Shown here in pieces: positions 1 to 10,200 of a DNA stretch of 64,000 bases. The DNA lies in NCBI GenBank assembly GCA_933228895.1, contig OW121846.1, forward strand, positions 80,054,064 through 80,118,063, given 5' to 3'. The notes beneath the pieces were generated by a model that was not told the DNA's origin, did not search any database, and saw nothing but the letters and a program-made list of their open reading frames with translations. The DNA is from Platycnemis pennipes. Its lineage: Eukaryota; Arthropoda; Insecta; Odonata; Platycnemididae. The stretch's first letter is position 1; each line of letters opens with the position of its first letter. A program made the position numbers and the translations under genes.

Positions 1-1695
1 ATATCATTGATTTCCCTTACAAAGAAACTTCTAAATATGCACTGTTCAAAAACTGTTTAGATACTAATGTTTCACATGCGAAATGCAAGTTTTACAGCAA
101 TTCTGGTAATCTCAGGGTATATTGTAGTGCCAAGTAAGCGAAGTTATTGGAAGAACGAAAAAGATCTTCGAAATGATCTCACCCTAATTGCCATGCGAAG
201 GGATTGTTTCCTTCAAATATGCCGATTTATACACTGTGAAGATAATAACCGCATGGATAGTAATGATAAAATGTGGAAACTGAGACCTTTCTCTAACATG
301 ATGAAATTTCCGCCGGAGAGACACATCGACTGTGATGAGTGCATGGTTCCCAATTACGGCCGCCATAGCTGTAAGCAATTCATCAAGGGTAAGCCCATTC
401 GATTTGGCTACAAAATATGGTGTTTGAATACACGAGATTTGATCTCTTTTGGCTATAAACAGGAAAAATCTTCTGAGCCAAATACGGACTATGAGGCTAA
501 ATTTGGTAAAGCGGCAACTCCTATGATCAAAATGTTTGAACATTTTCCGCCGTTGATAAAGAACTTATCGCATCATTTGTATTTTGACAATCTATGTACG
601 GGGATCAACCTTCTTCAGCATCTAAAACAAAGGGGACTGGGTGGCACGGGCACAATACGCGAGAATAGGATTCCGAAAAATAGCCATCTCACGCAACTAC
701 TTATGGGATAAATCCTGTCTCACCGGTAGGACGGTATTGTCGATCGAAAAAGAAACGAGTAGATATTCCCCGACCATATGCGATTAGCCAGTATAATAAG
801 CACATGGGGGACACTGATCGTACATATGAAAATGTAGGAAATTACCGCATCGGTTTCCGGAGTAAGAAATGGTGGTGGCCATTGTTTACCTGGTTGATCG
901 ATACAGCGACTCATAATGCGTAGATTCTTATAAGAAAGGCATGGAAATGTATACCACAATTAGAATTTAGAAGGCAGATTGAATTGAACTATCTTATTCG
1001 TTACGGGTCTATTCCGTGGGCCAGGAAGTCCACCAATGAGGCAAAGTAACATAAATAGCCAGGTTAGTCACACTGTCCGCAAAGATGGCTACAATCATTT
1101 CGAAGCAAGTATTGATGAAGAAAAGATAAAGTGTGAACTGTATGGAACTAAATCTAGATATGAGTGCATCAAGTGCAATGTGGGTTGTTGTATTGTCTGT
1201 TTTATCAAGTTCCATACATCATAAAGATTTAAACCATAAATCATAAGGATTTCCATAAATCATAAAGATTTCATACATTAACTGAGTTAGGCTTTAAAAA
1301 ATGCAATTCACATTATTTCAACTGAATAAGAATTATCCTATTTGTAAAGAGTTATGTTTCTGAGAATATATATCTTATCCATTTCCAGGATGAAAAATAT
1401 ATATGCATAATCTCTGTCTTTGCCCTTTATTTGTATAATACGCTTAAAATAACTTGAACAGTATTTTTATTTTGAAATAAACTGCAGGGATGTATAAAGG
1501 AGCAGATAACTCTGCATTTACAACATACACCATACAAGCGCCTAGCGTACCATATATGGTACACCCTATATCTCAGAAATTATAATGAATACTGCTATGA
1601 TATTTTAGATTATGAATTAGAAGAAAGTAATAAGACAAAATATGTATTATAAAGCAAATCAGAAAAAAATATTAATTCAGGCGTTAAAGGGTTAA
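1..1695 (+). mobile_element. piggyBac-type DNA transposon PB-A, right part
   Basis: The window opens inside this element, so its left end is not visible. The transposase relic covers 67-1224. The following AT-rich stretch (1225-1673) holds no gene and reads as 3' untranslated sequence. The right terminus reads TTCAGGCGTTAAAGGG up to 1691, so the element would begin CCCTTTAACGCC on the other strand, a piggyBac-like start. It is followed by TTAA at 1692-1695, the target sequence of piggyBac elements. The same flanking sequence is continuous at 21650 in R copy 2, which supports this exact boundary. The matching left terminal repeat must lie outside the window. Confidence 0.75.
67..1224 (+). pseudogene. 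piggyBac transposase (DDE_Tnp_1_7 type), frameshifted
   Basis: The transposase is a nuclear DDD-type recombinase that cuts and pastes the element at TTAA. The first open segment (67-711, 214 codons) starts inside the N-terminal domain (SGYIVVPSKRSYW, then RFIHCEDN), continues through DECMVPNYGRHSCKQFIKGK around the first catalytic Asp, and reaches YFDNLCTG around the second. The frame then shifts. Positions about 740-1050 encode YNKHMGDTDRTYENVGNYRI, with the third catalytic Asp, and KKWWWPLFTWLID, with one TAG stop near 921. A second shift leads to 1036-1224, the cysteine-rich C-terminal domain (YECIKCNVGCCIVCFIKFH). All three catalytic Asp codons survive, but two frameshifts and a stop rule out activity. 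The family assignment is firm; the subfamily is not assigned. Confidence 0.85.
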
Positions 1696-2229
1696 GTGAA
1701 AAAATTAATCTCTTAACGACAACCATTCACTCATAAATCAAAAATTAAAATAAGCTAAAGGTGACGCCTTCCGAAAATGCTGCTGTGATAACATTGACGT
1801 CATTTTCCTCCCGTCTTTGACTGCTTTCAGGGGACGGGGAAGGGAGTGGAGGGGGGTTCTCGAAATGTCTGCTCGCACAGATGCTGTCGTAACTGCTACA
1901 TTGGCAGAGCCAGCCGTGCCCCCCCCTTTGCGATGAGGGGAAGTAGCGATGCGGGCTCAGTTGTGATTGGACGAAGTCTGTACACGTCAGACGTTGCACC
2001 ACAGCCACTTTTCCGAAAGGGTTAAAAACATCAGTTTTTGCCGCTTATAACTCGGGAAATAATTGTCGGTTCAGAAATACGGGTCCTTTTATTTTACAAA
2101 CTCTATCAGATTCGGCCATAACAAATATGGTAAACGACCGCATTGTCAATTTTGAGTGCGCGGCCTCGCGTACTTATGCACCGCCCACGCCGCGTCGCGG
2201 CGCTACGCTCCGAATTCCGCTGCACCCGT

Positions 2230-2350
2230 GAAACCCGTGGTTGTCCACCGGGAGAGAAAAACGGCGAATGCCGATTCCATGGCTAACTCTGCCATCGAAA
2301 CTTAAGCATTAGCCGTTTCCCTGACCCGGTGGACACCCCGCGAAAACTTC
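2230..2350. repeat. Foldback hairpin in R copy 1
   Basis: The arms are 2237-2271 (GTCCACCGGGAGAGAAAAAC and on) and 2306-2346, which reads as the reverse complement with scattered mismatches. A smaller perfect hairpin, ATGGC...GCCAT, sits in the loop at 2279-2295. The arm sequence (GTGAAGTTTTCGCGGGGTGT, then CCACCGGGT) resembles the arms of the hairpins near 60.3 kb and 63.5 kb, suggesting a dispersed foldback family. Confidence 0.6.
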
Positions 2351-2488
2351 ACCAGCAATTTGCTGCGATAAACACCAGATGTTTCAAAAATGGGAATATT
2401 TTTTAGAGGGTAGGTTGAATAATGGACTTTATCTATAAACATAGGCCCAAGACTATATTGCCACCAATTAAATGAAAAACATTTAGCA

Positions 2489-2600
2489 AACTCCAACTTA
2501 CTTTCATAGACTGGACCGTTAGCAAAATGTTAAAGAACATTTTTGCCGATCTGACCCTCAAAATGGCCTTATTTCCTCGTAAGAGTGGGGATACGAATAG
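2489..2600 (+). pseudogene. LINE-C-like reverse transcriptase 3' remnant inside R
   Basis: The DNA aligns with the end of the LINE-C reading frame at 54023-54145: CCAACTTAC, then GACTGGACC, then TCTGACC, then AAGAG.GGGATACGAATAG. In the intact relative this region encodes TYYGRLDHNHK and DRFKMSFFPSTIRD. Stops and substitutions have erased the frame here. Equivalent copies lie at 14170-14285 and 22455-22565. The relic shows that a LINE-C relative was part of R before R spread. Confidence 0.6.
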
Positions 2601-4911
2601 CTGTCCAATATTTCCAATTTTAGAAATCCAAGTATAGCATAGGTAGTTGCATGTTGGTGTAAGAAATTAAAGGATTTACACCAAACAGCCCGTTTGTGCA
2701 GAGAATTCATTATGTGTATGCACCACCTTTACTTTACCGTCTTTTATCAGATTCTTTCATATGATTTATTCTGGCAAAAATGTTTCTGGCGGGCCCTTTG
2801 CCCAGGATTGATAAGAAAATCTCTCTTAAGAATGGCATTTGCCCATTTCCTCCAAATTGCTAGTTTCTTGTGTACTTTTATTCTCTACTATCTGTTACTT
2901 GTGTGTAAGACATTCGGTTCATCTCCGGGTTACTATTATATCCAGATGTGTATCCTGGTTCGATAAAACGTTGACCTGGCACCCTTATGAACAAACTTTT
3001 GCGAAATAATTCTTTCAGCACTTGAAGTAAAATGAGTATTTCAAACCTGCTTCTACTGAAAATATTATAAAAAACATGAATCATGTACGTGTCCTCACCA
3101 TGCTAAGAAACGTTTTCTAGGGCGAGCAACAGTGCTGCTATTCATTCGGACTTCTCTAGGCCTCGATAGCCGCGACAAGGATAGCGGGAAGTGGCCAGTC
3201 CTGAATTTCTAAATCCTTTTTTCGGACCAATGAGGTCAGAAAGCTCCATGATCCTGAGAGGCAGTTGAGGATCGTTTTGAATTCGAGTAGTACGAAATAC
3301 CGAATATAATCCACGAAGAGCTATAAAGTCTGTTCTACAAGGGTCTGTGCATTGTAGATTAAGAATATCGTTTATAAAACAACAGGTAGCATTAAGCAGA
3401 GACTGAAATGGTGAGAATAAATTAAAAAATCAACGCATGATTTCAAATAATGTTCAGTGATCCGGTATTTCGTAAAAAAATTAAAAAATTAATAGAGGAG
3501 TTTCAAAATAAAACTGATCAAATTTACTGGTTCGGAACATGTTAACAACGGTTTAGGGAACAAAAGAAACAAAAAGCGCGGTCATAGTCGTCTCTTGCAG
3601 GATTGGCATCGCACTCGCTCTGAGTACATGCGTCAGTTCGGGCACGGGAACATGCAAATTCATAGATTCATAGCATAGCAAGGCCGCCTCGCGATTGGAG
3701 ACTTCGGACCGCGCTAACGTGACGAGTGGCTGCTACTGCCTTACATACCTCCCGCTGCTCGGTGAAAAGTTATCGCGAGAACTGAGATGAATGTCGTTTG
3801 TTAAATAGACTCTCTTAAAGTTACGTCTTTCTTTTACACAGTTCTTTTATATCACCAAAAACACCTTCAAACAGTTAGTCAAAATGTGCTGGTCGATGCA
3901 TACTTTTATCAGAGAACATGTTGCACAGCGGGTCCATTGTGGAGTGCTCAATTGGTACGTACTCAGTTGTTTACTTTTAAAGGTTTAATTTAGGTTTACC
4001 ATAACTAAATTCATTTTCTCTCGTATTCACTAAATATTTAGTTTCAGATATCGCAAATCTGAATATATTGCAGGTATGCAAGTAAGAACATGTAATTTAA
4101 CGTTTAACTTATAAGTAATCGTGCAGCTTTTAGTTAGTTTACTCGGCCACAACTCACCCCCATGACAACCCTCATCATGTTGGCTCGGTAGAAGGCATTG
4201 CTTTTTGCAGGTATTGATATCCGAAAGTATTTTTCGAAATAAATCTACAAATCCGAAAATAAATTAACACAGATCAAAAGATTGTCAGCTATTGTTTTCA
4301 CATTAATTTCCAAGTGAAAAACACATTAAATGCCATGTGAAAAATTGGCATTACTCTACATTTAGCGTCTGTCTTGACTAATTCTAGTGATATTTCAATG
4401 AGAACTGAAAACATGCCAAGCCATGAACGTTAGCCGCATGTGGCCGTTTTATGTGGAATGTTTGTTTACATGGTGAGTGGATAGGATATTGACCCTAATA
4501 ATATATAATGACCCAAAATTTTTCATTCCTTAATGAGTAGGTTGAATTGAAGAAGAAGAATGGATTGTATCTGTGAAAGCAACGTTTTATTAGGTATAAA
4601 TAGTGTCAATGATGTAACCTTAGACTAATTAACCATTTAAATAAAATAAACAAATCAGTCCGCATTTTATCTTCCAAAATATCTAATAAAGAGATAAATA
4701 TTGTGTTTTATAGTATCGAAAAATACAAATATATCAGGGAGTTACAAAAAAAAGTAATAAAAAGTACTAAATTAGTGATCTTTTAGCTGAATTTCATCTA
4801 GAAGGAAAAAAATTCAAGTGCATTGAAATGAAACACCAAGGCTTACCACTATTCATGTCAAATTTATCATCATGCTGTTGTCTTCTCTGCTTATGGATTA
4901 AAATTCGGTAA

Positions 4912-5322
4912 ATGGCAAATAATCAAGGTGTAGAATGTGATTCCATATCCAATTCCCAGATTTGGAATTTCATTGATTTTAATGCCTTTACTAACACCTG
5001 CCTATATGAAATTAATTCTGCAAATCACATGATTACCAGGAGAGAATAGGAGAGGGCCGTAAGAGAACGCCTAACATCCGTTATGCAGAGCACTAATTTT
5101 ATTAGCTCGTTTGGAAAATTCAAAGATACCAAACTCGTTACCGAGATAGTTAACTGGATAGACGCTAAGAACATCATTCAAGATTTTAAAGGAACATTTC
5201 TCTTAGACCCTCATTTCTCGCAATCTGACAACAGAGTTGTGGAAAGCTTATCTTTTTCTAGGTACCGAATAAAAAATGAAAGTGACAGCGAAACGTGCTT
5301 AGGACGCCTGGACCTGGAGTAA
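4912..5322 (+). pseudogene. Unknown reading frame conserved in R (one internal stop)
   Basis: From an ATG at 4912 one frame runs to a stop at 5320-5322, broken by a single TAG at 5047. The longest open part (5083-5322) contains FGKFKDTKLVTEIVNWIDAK and DFKGTFLLDPHFSQSDNRVV. I do not recognise the family. Copy 2 of R keeps the same frame and the same TAG, plus an extra TAA. Copy 3 keeps the C-terminal half (about 15965-16135) with one further stop. It could be part of a transposase or a gag-like protein of whichever element founded R; there is no functional evidence. Confidence 0.35.
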
Positions 5323-7001
5323 TCCAGACATTAAAGTGTCTCTATCCAGCCCACATGAAAAATAAAGAAATAAAGAACATGCCTTGTCATGTGGCTGTGT
5401 ATAGTAATGGATGACTTCTCCTTTGATTTCATTTTTATGTTCGTTTTACCTAGCCATAACTGAGCGCCTTCTGTGATGTGATTGCCCTATCAACTGATAC
5501 AAAGTTGTATTTTAAATTACGTATTCGTATTTAAAATATTTCGTAAAAACGATTGACGTAGCATAGGAAGCAGAAAGTTACCTTGATAGATAAAAACTGA
5601 AATTAGGTTGTTAGAATGGATTTAAGGCAACTGGTAATAGATCTATACTTTATGTAATTAATTAATAAATTACAATAGCTTAGCCTACTGGATGTGAGGA
5701 AATCTTAGGCATAAAAACATCAATTATCTTTTATAAATATAGAGGTTAACAGAAAATACTGTGAGGAACATGTCTGTAAATGGATATGAAGAACATTTAC
5801 CAAATTATCGATTCTTTAAATGAACAAATCTCTTGTAGACCGTGGCTGAATATATTTGTGTTGGAAGGATACGTATTATTTTGTGCTCACAATTCAAATT
5901 GTTAGCTATAGAGGTTCTGAAACGCTTCAGTTTGCTTCATTTGCATGCAAAATGCATTGAAAAATATTTGAAAATTCATTTCAACATTTTTTCTTTCATA
6001 AATCGAGGCACCTGTTTTGTAAGTCAATTGTCTCTAGTGAAAAACATCACGTAGTTATTCTAGGTTGACAAATCATAGTTAATTATGAAATCAAGATGAA
6101 TTATAAATGAATATAACGTGAGGTAAACGAGAGATAACCACTTTTTCTCGTGGTAAGTTATGTTGCATAAGGAAAACCGGGAGTCAAACCCCAATTTGTT
6201 TTCAAAATTTGATGCCACAAAACGACAATTGCTCGGCACCAGATTCACTTTTTGAGGTCAACCTGTTTCAGGTAATTCTGTTCAAATGTTCAAGTAGAGT
6301 CCTGAGGAACACCACGTGTATATTGGCTGAATACTGTGGCCATACGCTGTTGATGAAGTAGGGTAAAAGTAAATGTCCTACGGCTAGGAAATTGGTGTGT
6401 TGCCATTGGTATGTTGGTTGGCCGAAATTATCCATTAATCCTTCATTCAAAAGTGAAATATTGGTTTGTCAAGCCCAAGAAATAATGACCAAAAGGAAAT
6501 TATTGTTGTTTACCCACAGGATAAGCTCTTGGTCAAAAAGAGCTCATATATATTGCTTATAGCTTCCCCGACTATGAGTGAGTCACAAAAACTTTGACAA
6601 CAGTCTACAAACGTTTTGCTACACCCCTTATAGATCACAAATTCAGGGTAATGTTGTACAACTATTACTGGCTTCGGTATTGAAAGAATGTTTTTAGTTG
6701 TTTATTCTTGTAGTCACATCTCTCTGTCTAAAGTCTGTTTCGTTGACGACTTAGAGATCAGAGAAGTTTTTACAGTAGAAGATGATCCAGCGAGATATTC
6801 CGTTATGAGTAATTAATTAAACAAATACGATGAAGCCAAACCAAGCCACCAACCAAGATGAAAACCAAGCCACCTCCAAACTTTAGACTTAGATCCCATA
6901 ATATAATATCCCATTTACCAGGGACAAAGTGAATAGGTAAAACGACAAAATCCATTGGTGATTGTATTTTCCTATATTTTGACGATTTTATTCGGACTAT
7001 T

Positions 7002-7700
7002 GTGACGATTTTACTGACTAAATTAACAGAACATACAAACACCTATATTCCAAAGGTTTCTGGCCTTTATTCTCTGAATAGGGATGCAAAGCCAACAAAT
7101 ACCGAGGAAATTAGAACTGTCATTGCGCTCTTGATTTTCGGAGGAAGGATAAAGGATAGTCATCGGAATTCGGACGAGCTTTGGCAACAGACGGCCTGGG
7201 AATAGATGTATTTTATTCAGCAAAGTCTTTGAAGCGCTCTAAATGTCTTCTCAGGTGCTAGCGTTTTGATAATATAATAAGATATTTTCACTTACTGATT
7301 CCCGAATATGGTATACTTATTATTTGGAATTTTATGCAGGGAAACAACCAGAAAGTCTCCTTTCCATATCTAATCGCCCATAAGATGTAGTAAAACGACT
7401 AATGAAGCCTCTTGAAGGAAGTGGGAGGTATATTACTTTTGATAATTGGATTAGTAGTATACCTTTGGCCAGCTATCTACTTGTGAAAAAAAATCATTTG
7501 CCTAAATCGCAATAAGGCCTTAAACCTCATCTCTCAAGATGAATGTCCCGAGATTTCGGAACGGAAACATTCTACATCATCCCGTTGTAAAGTTTACCCT
7601 TGAAGAAAATACTGCAAAACATAAACTACTGTTCTAAGTGTAAGATTCCAATGTGTCTCGGGCATATGAAAACTGTATGTGGGAAATGTTTACTAGAAAA
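7002..7700 (+). pseudogene. piggyBac transposase relic PB-B, R copy 1 (internal deletion)
   Basis: Residues LLTKLTEHTNTYIPKVSG followed by TEEIRTVIALLIFGGRIKDS match the start of the piggyBac DDE domain (the ETNxY and EIRxFIGLLI region). Compared with copy 2, about 190 bases are missing near 7272, removing the first catalytic region. The frame resumes at about 7283 with FSLTDS and YYLEFYAGKQPESLL, then GRYITFDNWISSIPLASYL, which holds the second catalytic Asp. A cysteine-rich tail (YCSKCKIPMCLGHMKTVCGK) is readable near 7625-7690. It differs in sequence from PB-A, PB-C and PB-D, so it is a separate piggyBac lineage. Confidence 0.75.
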
Positions 7701-8550
7701 GTAGTTACTTATTTTGTGAATACTAGGTTAGTCAAACATCTAAAAATTCTGGCTCATTTTTAATATTTAGAAAACTATCATTTTTCTAAATGTTGTGATA
7801 ACAATGTTCGTTTCTAATTTTATTGTTTATTAAAATTGCATTGAAATGCAAAAAACAGGAATTTTATATTGTGATTTGAAATTAGAAATTCGGCCCTTTT
7901 TTTGACGTCGGAATATGGAAATTGTAACATCTAATAATGTTCTTTTCCTTTTTTGGGATGTAGAACATTACAGTTAGCATGTTTAATAAGATACTTCATG
8001 CCTTAGAATCTAAACTTGGAAAGTGTGTTTTTCACTATTCAATAATTTTCCGAGTGTCAAAAAAGCAGCATAGAAAACTTCTGTTGAATATTTCTCTCCC
8101 AATATCAATATAATGGTAATAACGTAAAAATAAACAGTTAGTATTAACGTAATTAGGGAGACCTATCTAAAAAAGAAAACATAATAACTACATCATACCA
8201 AGGAAAGAGAAAAAAAATATTTTCTTTGGGGTGTCGATGATACACCACGCGCCTTCTAACGTCACATTTCGCCGCGCGCCCTCTCCCGGGTTAAAAGGAG
8301 TTAGGGTGCTTTCCGTTGCCGGATGACCATTTTGACGGCCTCCGCAGTCAACATGTGGAGTAAAACAAGCAAGGTGGAGTTATTCTTGTTTGTCTTACGT
8401 GAAAACAATGCACGATTTCGATGAGTTGAACAATGGGCCTTCGTCCTGTCACCGAAGTCGCTTAAACCTGAAATCACAACGGTCGCTCAAAACTTTTGAA
8501 TAATGGGTAAAACAGAAAGCACGATTCCACTCTATAGGTGCACCTCTTAC

Positions 8551-8740
8551 CGGTCCCCGTGGCGGCGGGGTAAATCCCTCTCCGTACAATCACAGAGTCG
8601 CGGGTTCGCAACCCGCCCGGGGACGATTTTCACTCCCCTGTGCATGGATGTATGTGCCGTCTACCCTGTAAATTGGAATAGCGGACGGAGTGCTAAATTG
8701 GCTAGTTAAATAAAGACTAATACATAGCTAGGGCTGGATG
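8551..8740 (+). repeat. SINE-B copy 1 with tRNA-like head
   Basis: Positions 8553-8625 fold like a tRNA. GTCCCCG (8553-8559) pairs perfectly with CGGGGAC (8618-8624), and GCGGG/CCCGC (8600-8604/8612-8616) forms a five-pair T arm with a 7-base TTCGCAA loop. The D and anticodon arms are poor, so this is a tRNA-derived SINE head, not a working tRNA. A non-tRNA body (starting TTTTCACTCCCCTGTGCATG) follows to roughly 8740. Related copies are at 28575-28760 and, inverted, at 37780-37925. Confidence 0.6.
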
Positions 8741-8866
8741 ACACCTTATCTCCCCTCCTTTGCCTAGTTTCCGTGGTTATAATATTACTTGGTGAAACTG
8801 CAACACCCAGGATATTAGATACTACCTCATGATGATCGTCGTCAGCTTCACATGCTTCGTGCCTCT

Positions 8867-9025
8867 CATCATTCTATCCAAATTGCCTATTTTATTGCTA
8901 TCCCCCCTCCCCGCATACCAAACATTACTCTTTTTGTACCATTATGGGCCTCTACATCATTCTATACAAATTGAATATTTTCTTGCTATCCCCCCTCCCC
9001 GCATACCAAACATTACTCTTTTTAT
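8867..9025 (+). repeat. Tandem duplication, period 88 bp, specific to R copy 1
   Basis: CATCATTCTAT begins at 8867 and again at 8955, and both units continue into CCCCTCCCCGCATACCAAAC. R copy 2 has only one unit at the matching place (about 28890-28955), so the duplication arose after the copies separated. Confidence 0.7.
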
Positions 9026-9122
9026 TGCGGAATACCATTGCTCCTAGTTGTCTATGAATTATATATCACTGTAATATCTCAGCCAATTTTTTTCACGCGC
9101 AATCAACCCAAAACATTCCTTG

Positions 9123-9448
9123 TTCGTTAGTGATTCAGGGTAAGCGACCGTCTGCTGAGGTCATTTTACGCCATTAAGAATAGGTGGGTCATTGGGTAAT
9201 GGTGTTTTCAGGAAATAGAGGAATGGTGGAGAAAAAACCAGGTGTTAGCATTAGCCTAAGAAAGAAGCCAAAGGGAACCACTGGTCAACGTCCCAACTGA
9301 CGAACAATGTACTGAACAAGAAATGCCCTTCACTACGCACTCATGTAGGGACCGGTTTGCCTCTGAAATATCAACCACTACCGGAAATCTTAAATGAGCC
9401 CTTGGAATGGGTGGCCAGTAACCTAGCCACCACACCAACCCGATCTCC
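9123..9448 (-). mobile_element. SINE-A, in R copy 1
   Basis: Read on the minus strand, the head is GAGATCGGGTTGGTGTGGTG, with a pol III A-box-like TGGTGTGGTGGC. The tRNA-derived B-box position is degraded. The body ends in a tail reading GACCTCAGCAGACGGTCGCT, then ACCCTGAATCACTAACGAAC. ACATTCCTTG (9113-9122) and ACATTCATTG (9449-9458) flank it and may be its target-site duplication. The best copy of the family is at 34264-34593. Confidence 0.7.
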
Positions 9449-9769
9449 ACATTCATTGACTAACTTAAATATTAGTTGGGATTGTTTACACATTTTCTAT
9501 TAAGTTATATGACAAGCCTTGGTTGGATACAAATATGATTAAACAAAATATGCAATAAGATTTTCAAACCCTTAGTGGAGCCAGAACTATGGTTATAAAT
9601 ATTAAACATTGAATAATTTTAATATCAGTACCCAATCACGTACTAATAATAATAATAATAATAATGTTTATTGTTCTAGGACCATGTCCTATGGAACATA
9701 AATCATTTAACAAAATTTGACTCTGCAGGAAAAAACAGAATTAAGTACTTGCCTAACTAAATATATAAT

Positions 9770-9853
9770 ACAAGTATACAATATAAATACAATACAAGTA
9801 TACAATATAAATACAATACAAGAAATATACAGTATACAATACAAGTATACAAT
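9770..9853 (+). repeat. 24-bp tandem repeat in LINE-1 3' UTR
   Basis: The unit ACAAGTATACAATATAAATA plus CAAT occurs exactly twice (9770-9817), then as a 23-base variant (9818-9840) and a 13-base partial unit. It lies in the 3' UTR of LINE-1, between the end of ORF2 and the ATT-rich terminus. Confidence 0.8.
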
Positions 9854-10200
9854 CAAAAGAGAATGATACAGAACAATAAAAGACATCATAATTTCCCATT
9901 TCAAATATCAACAACAGTGGAAAGATGAAGTACCTAATAACAAAATAAATGTATAAAGTAACTCAATAAAATAAGTCAGTGAAGTGATTGTACAATTTTA
10001 CAAAATTAAAGATTACCTTATATTGAATTTTACAAAATATTTGACAGTAATAAAGAGAAAAGGAAAAACCTCGATTTGAATAATAATATTAAGTAGTAGA
10101 TAACATTTATAGATTTCAATCTAACAATGCAATGTTGTCTTATTATTATATGATATAACAATAAATTTTAATTACAATTGTATTTTTCAAACAAATATGA

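Larger units (their letters stand above)
1692..9470 (+). repeat. Long dispersed repeat R, copy 1
   Basis: This 7.8-kb stretch aligns by eye, nearly collinearly, with 21650-29400. Short translated stretches at 6060-6248 and 6268-6450 are identical to those at 26001-26189 and 26209-26391, while the last kilobase differs visibly. R is a composite, not a single element: it holds a hairpin (2230-2350), a LINE 3' remnant (2489-2600), an unknown reading frame (4912-5322), a piggyBac relic (7002-7700), SINE-B (8551-8740) and SINE-A (9123-9448). The rest (2610-4900, 5330-7000, 7700-8500) shows no gene. The left edge is cut by PB-A at a TTAA. Similarity to copy 2 fades just beyond the SINE, near 9470. 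Confidence 0.85.

Noticed and set aside
1745..2008. Open frame on the minus strand repeated in R copies 1 and 2 (also 21703-21969)
   Set aside because: It is preserved because R copies 1 and 2 are similar overall, not by codon conservation; there is no domain and composition explains its Ser/Pro/Arg content.
5842..7042. Short frames repeated identically in R copies (5842, 6060, 6268, 6803 and their counterparts)
   Set aside because: Identity extends equally through non-coding sequence, and the frames lack motifs and differ in strand; they ride on the repeat.
8553..8625. Functional tRNA gene
   Set aside because: Acceptor and T arms pair, but the D and anticodon arms do not, and the same head occurs in repeat copies with a SINE body.
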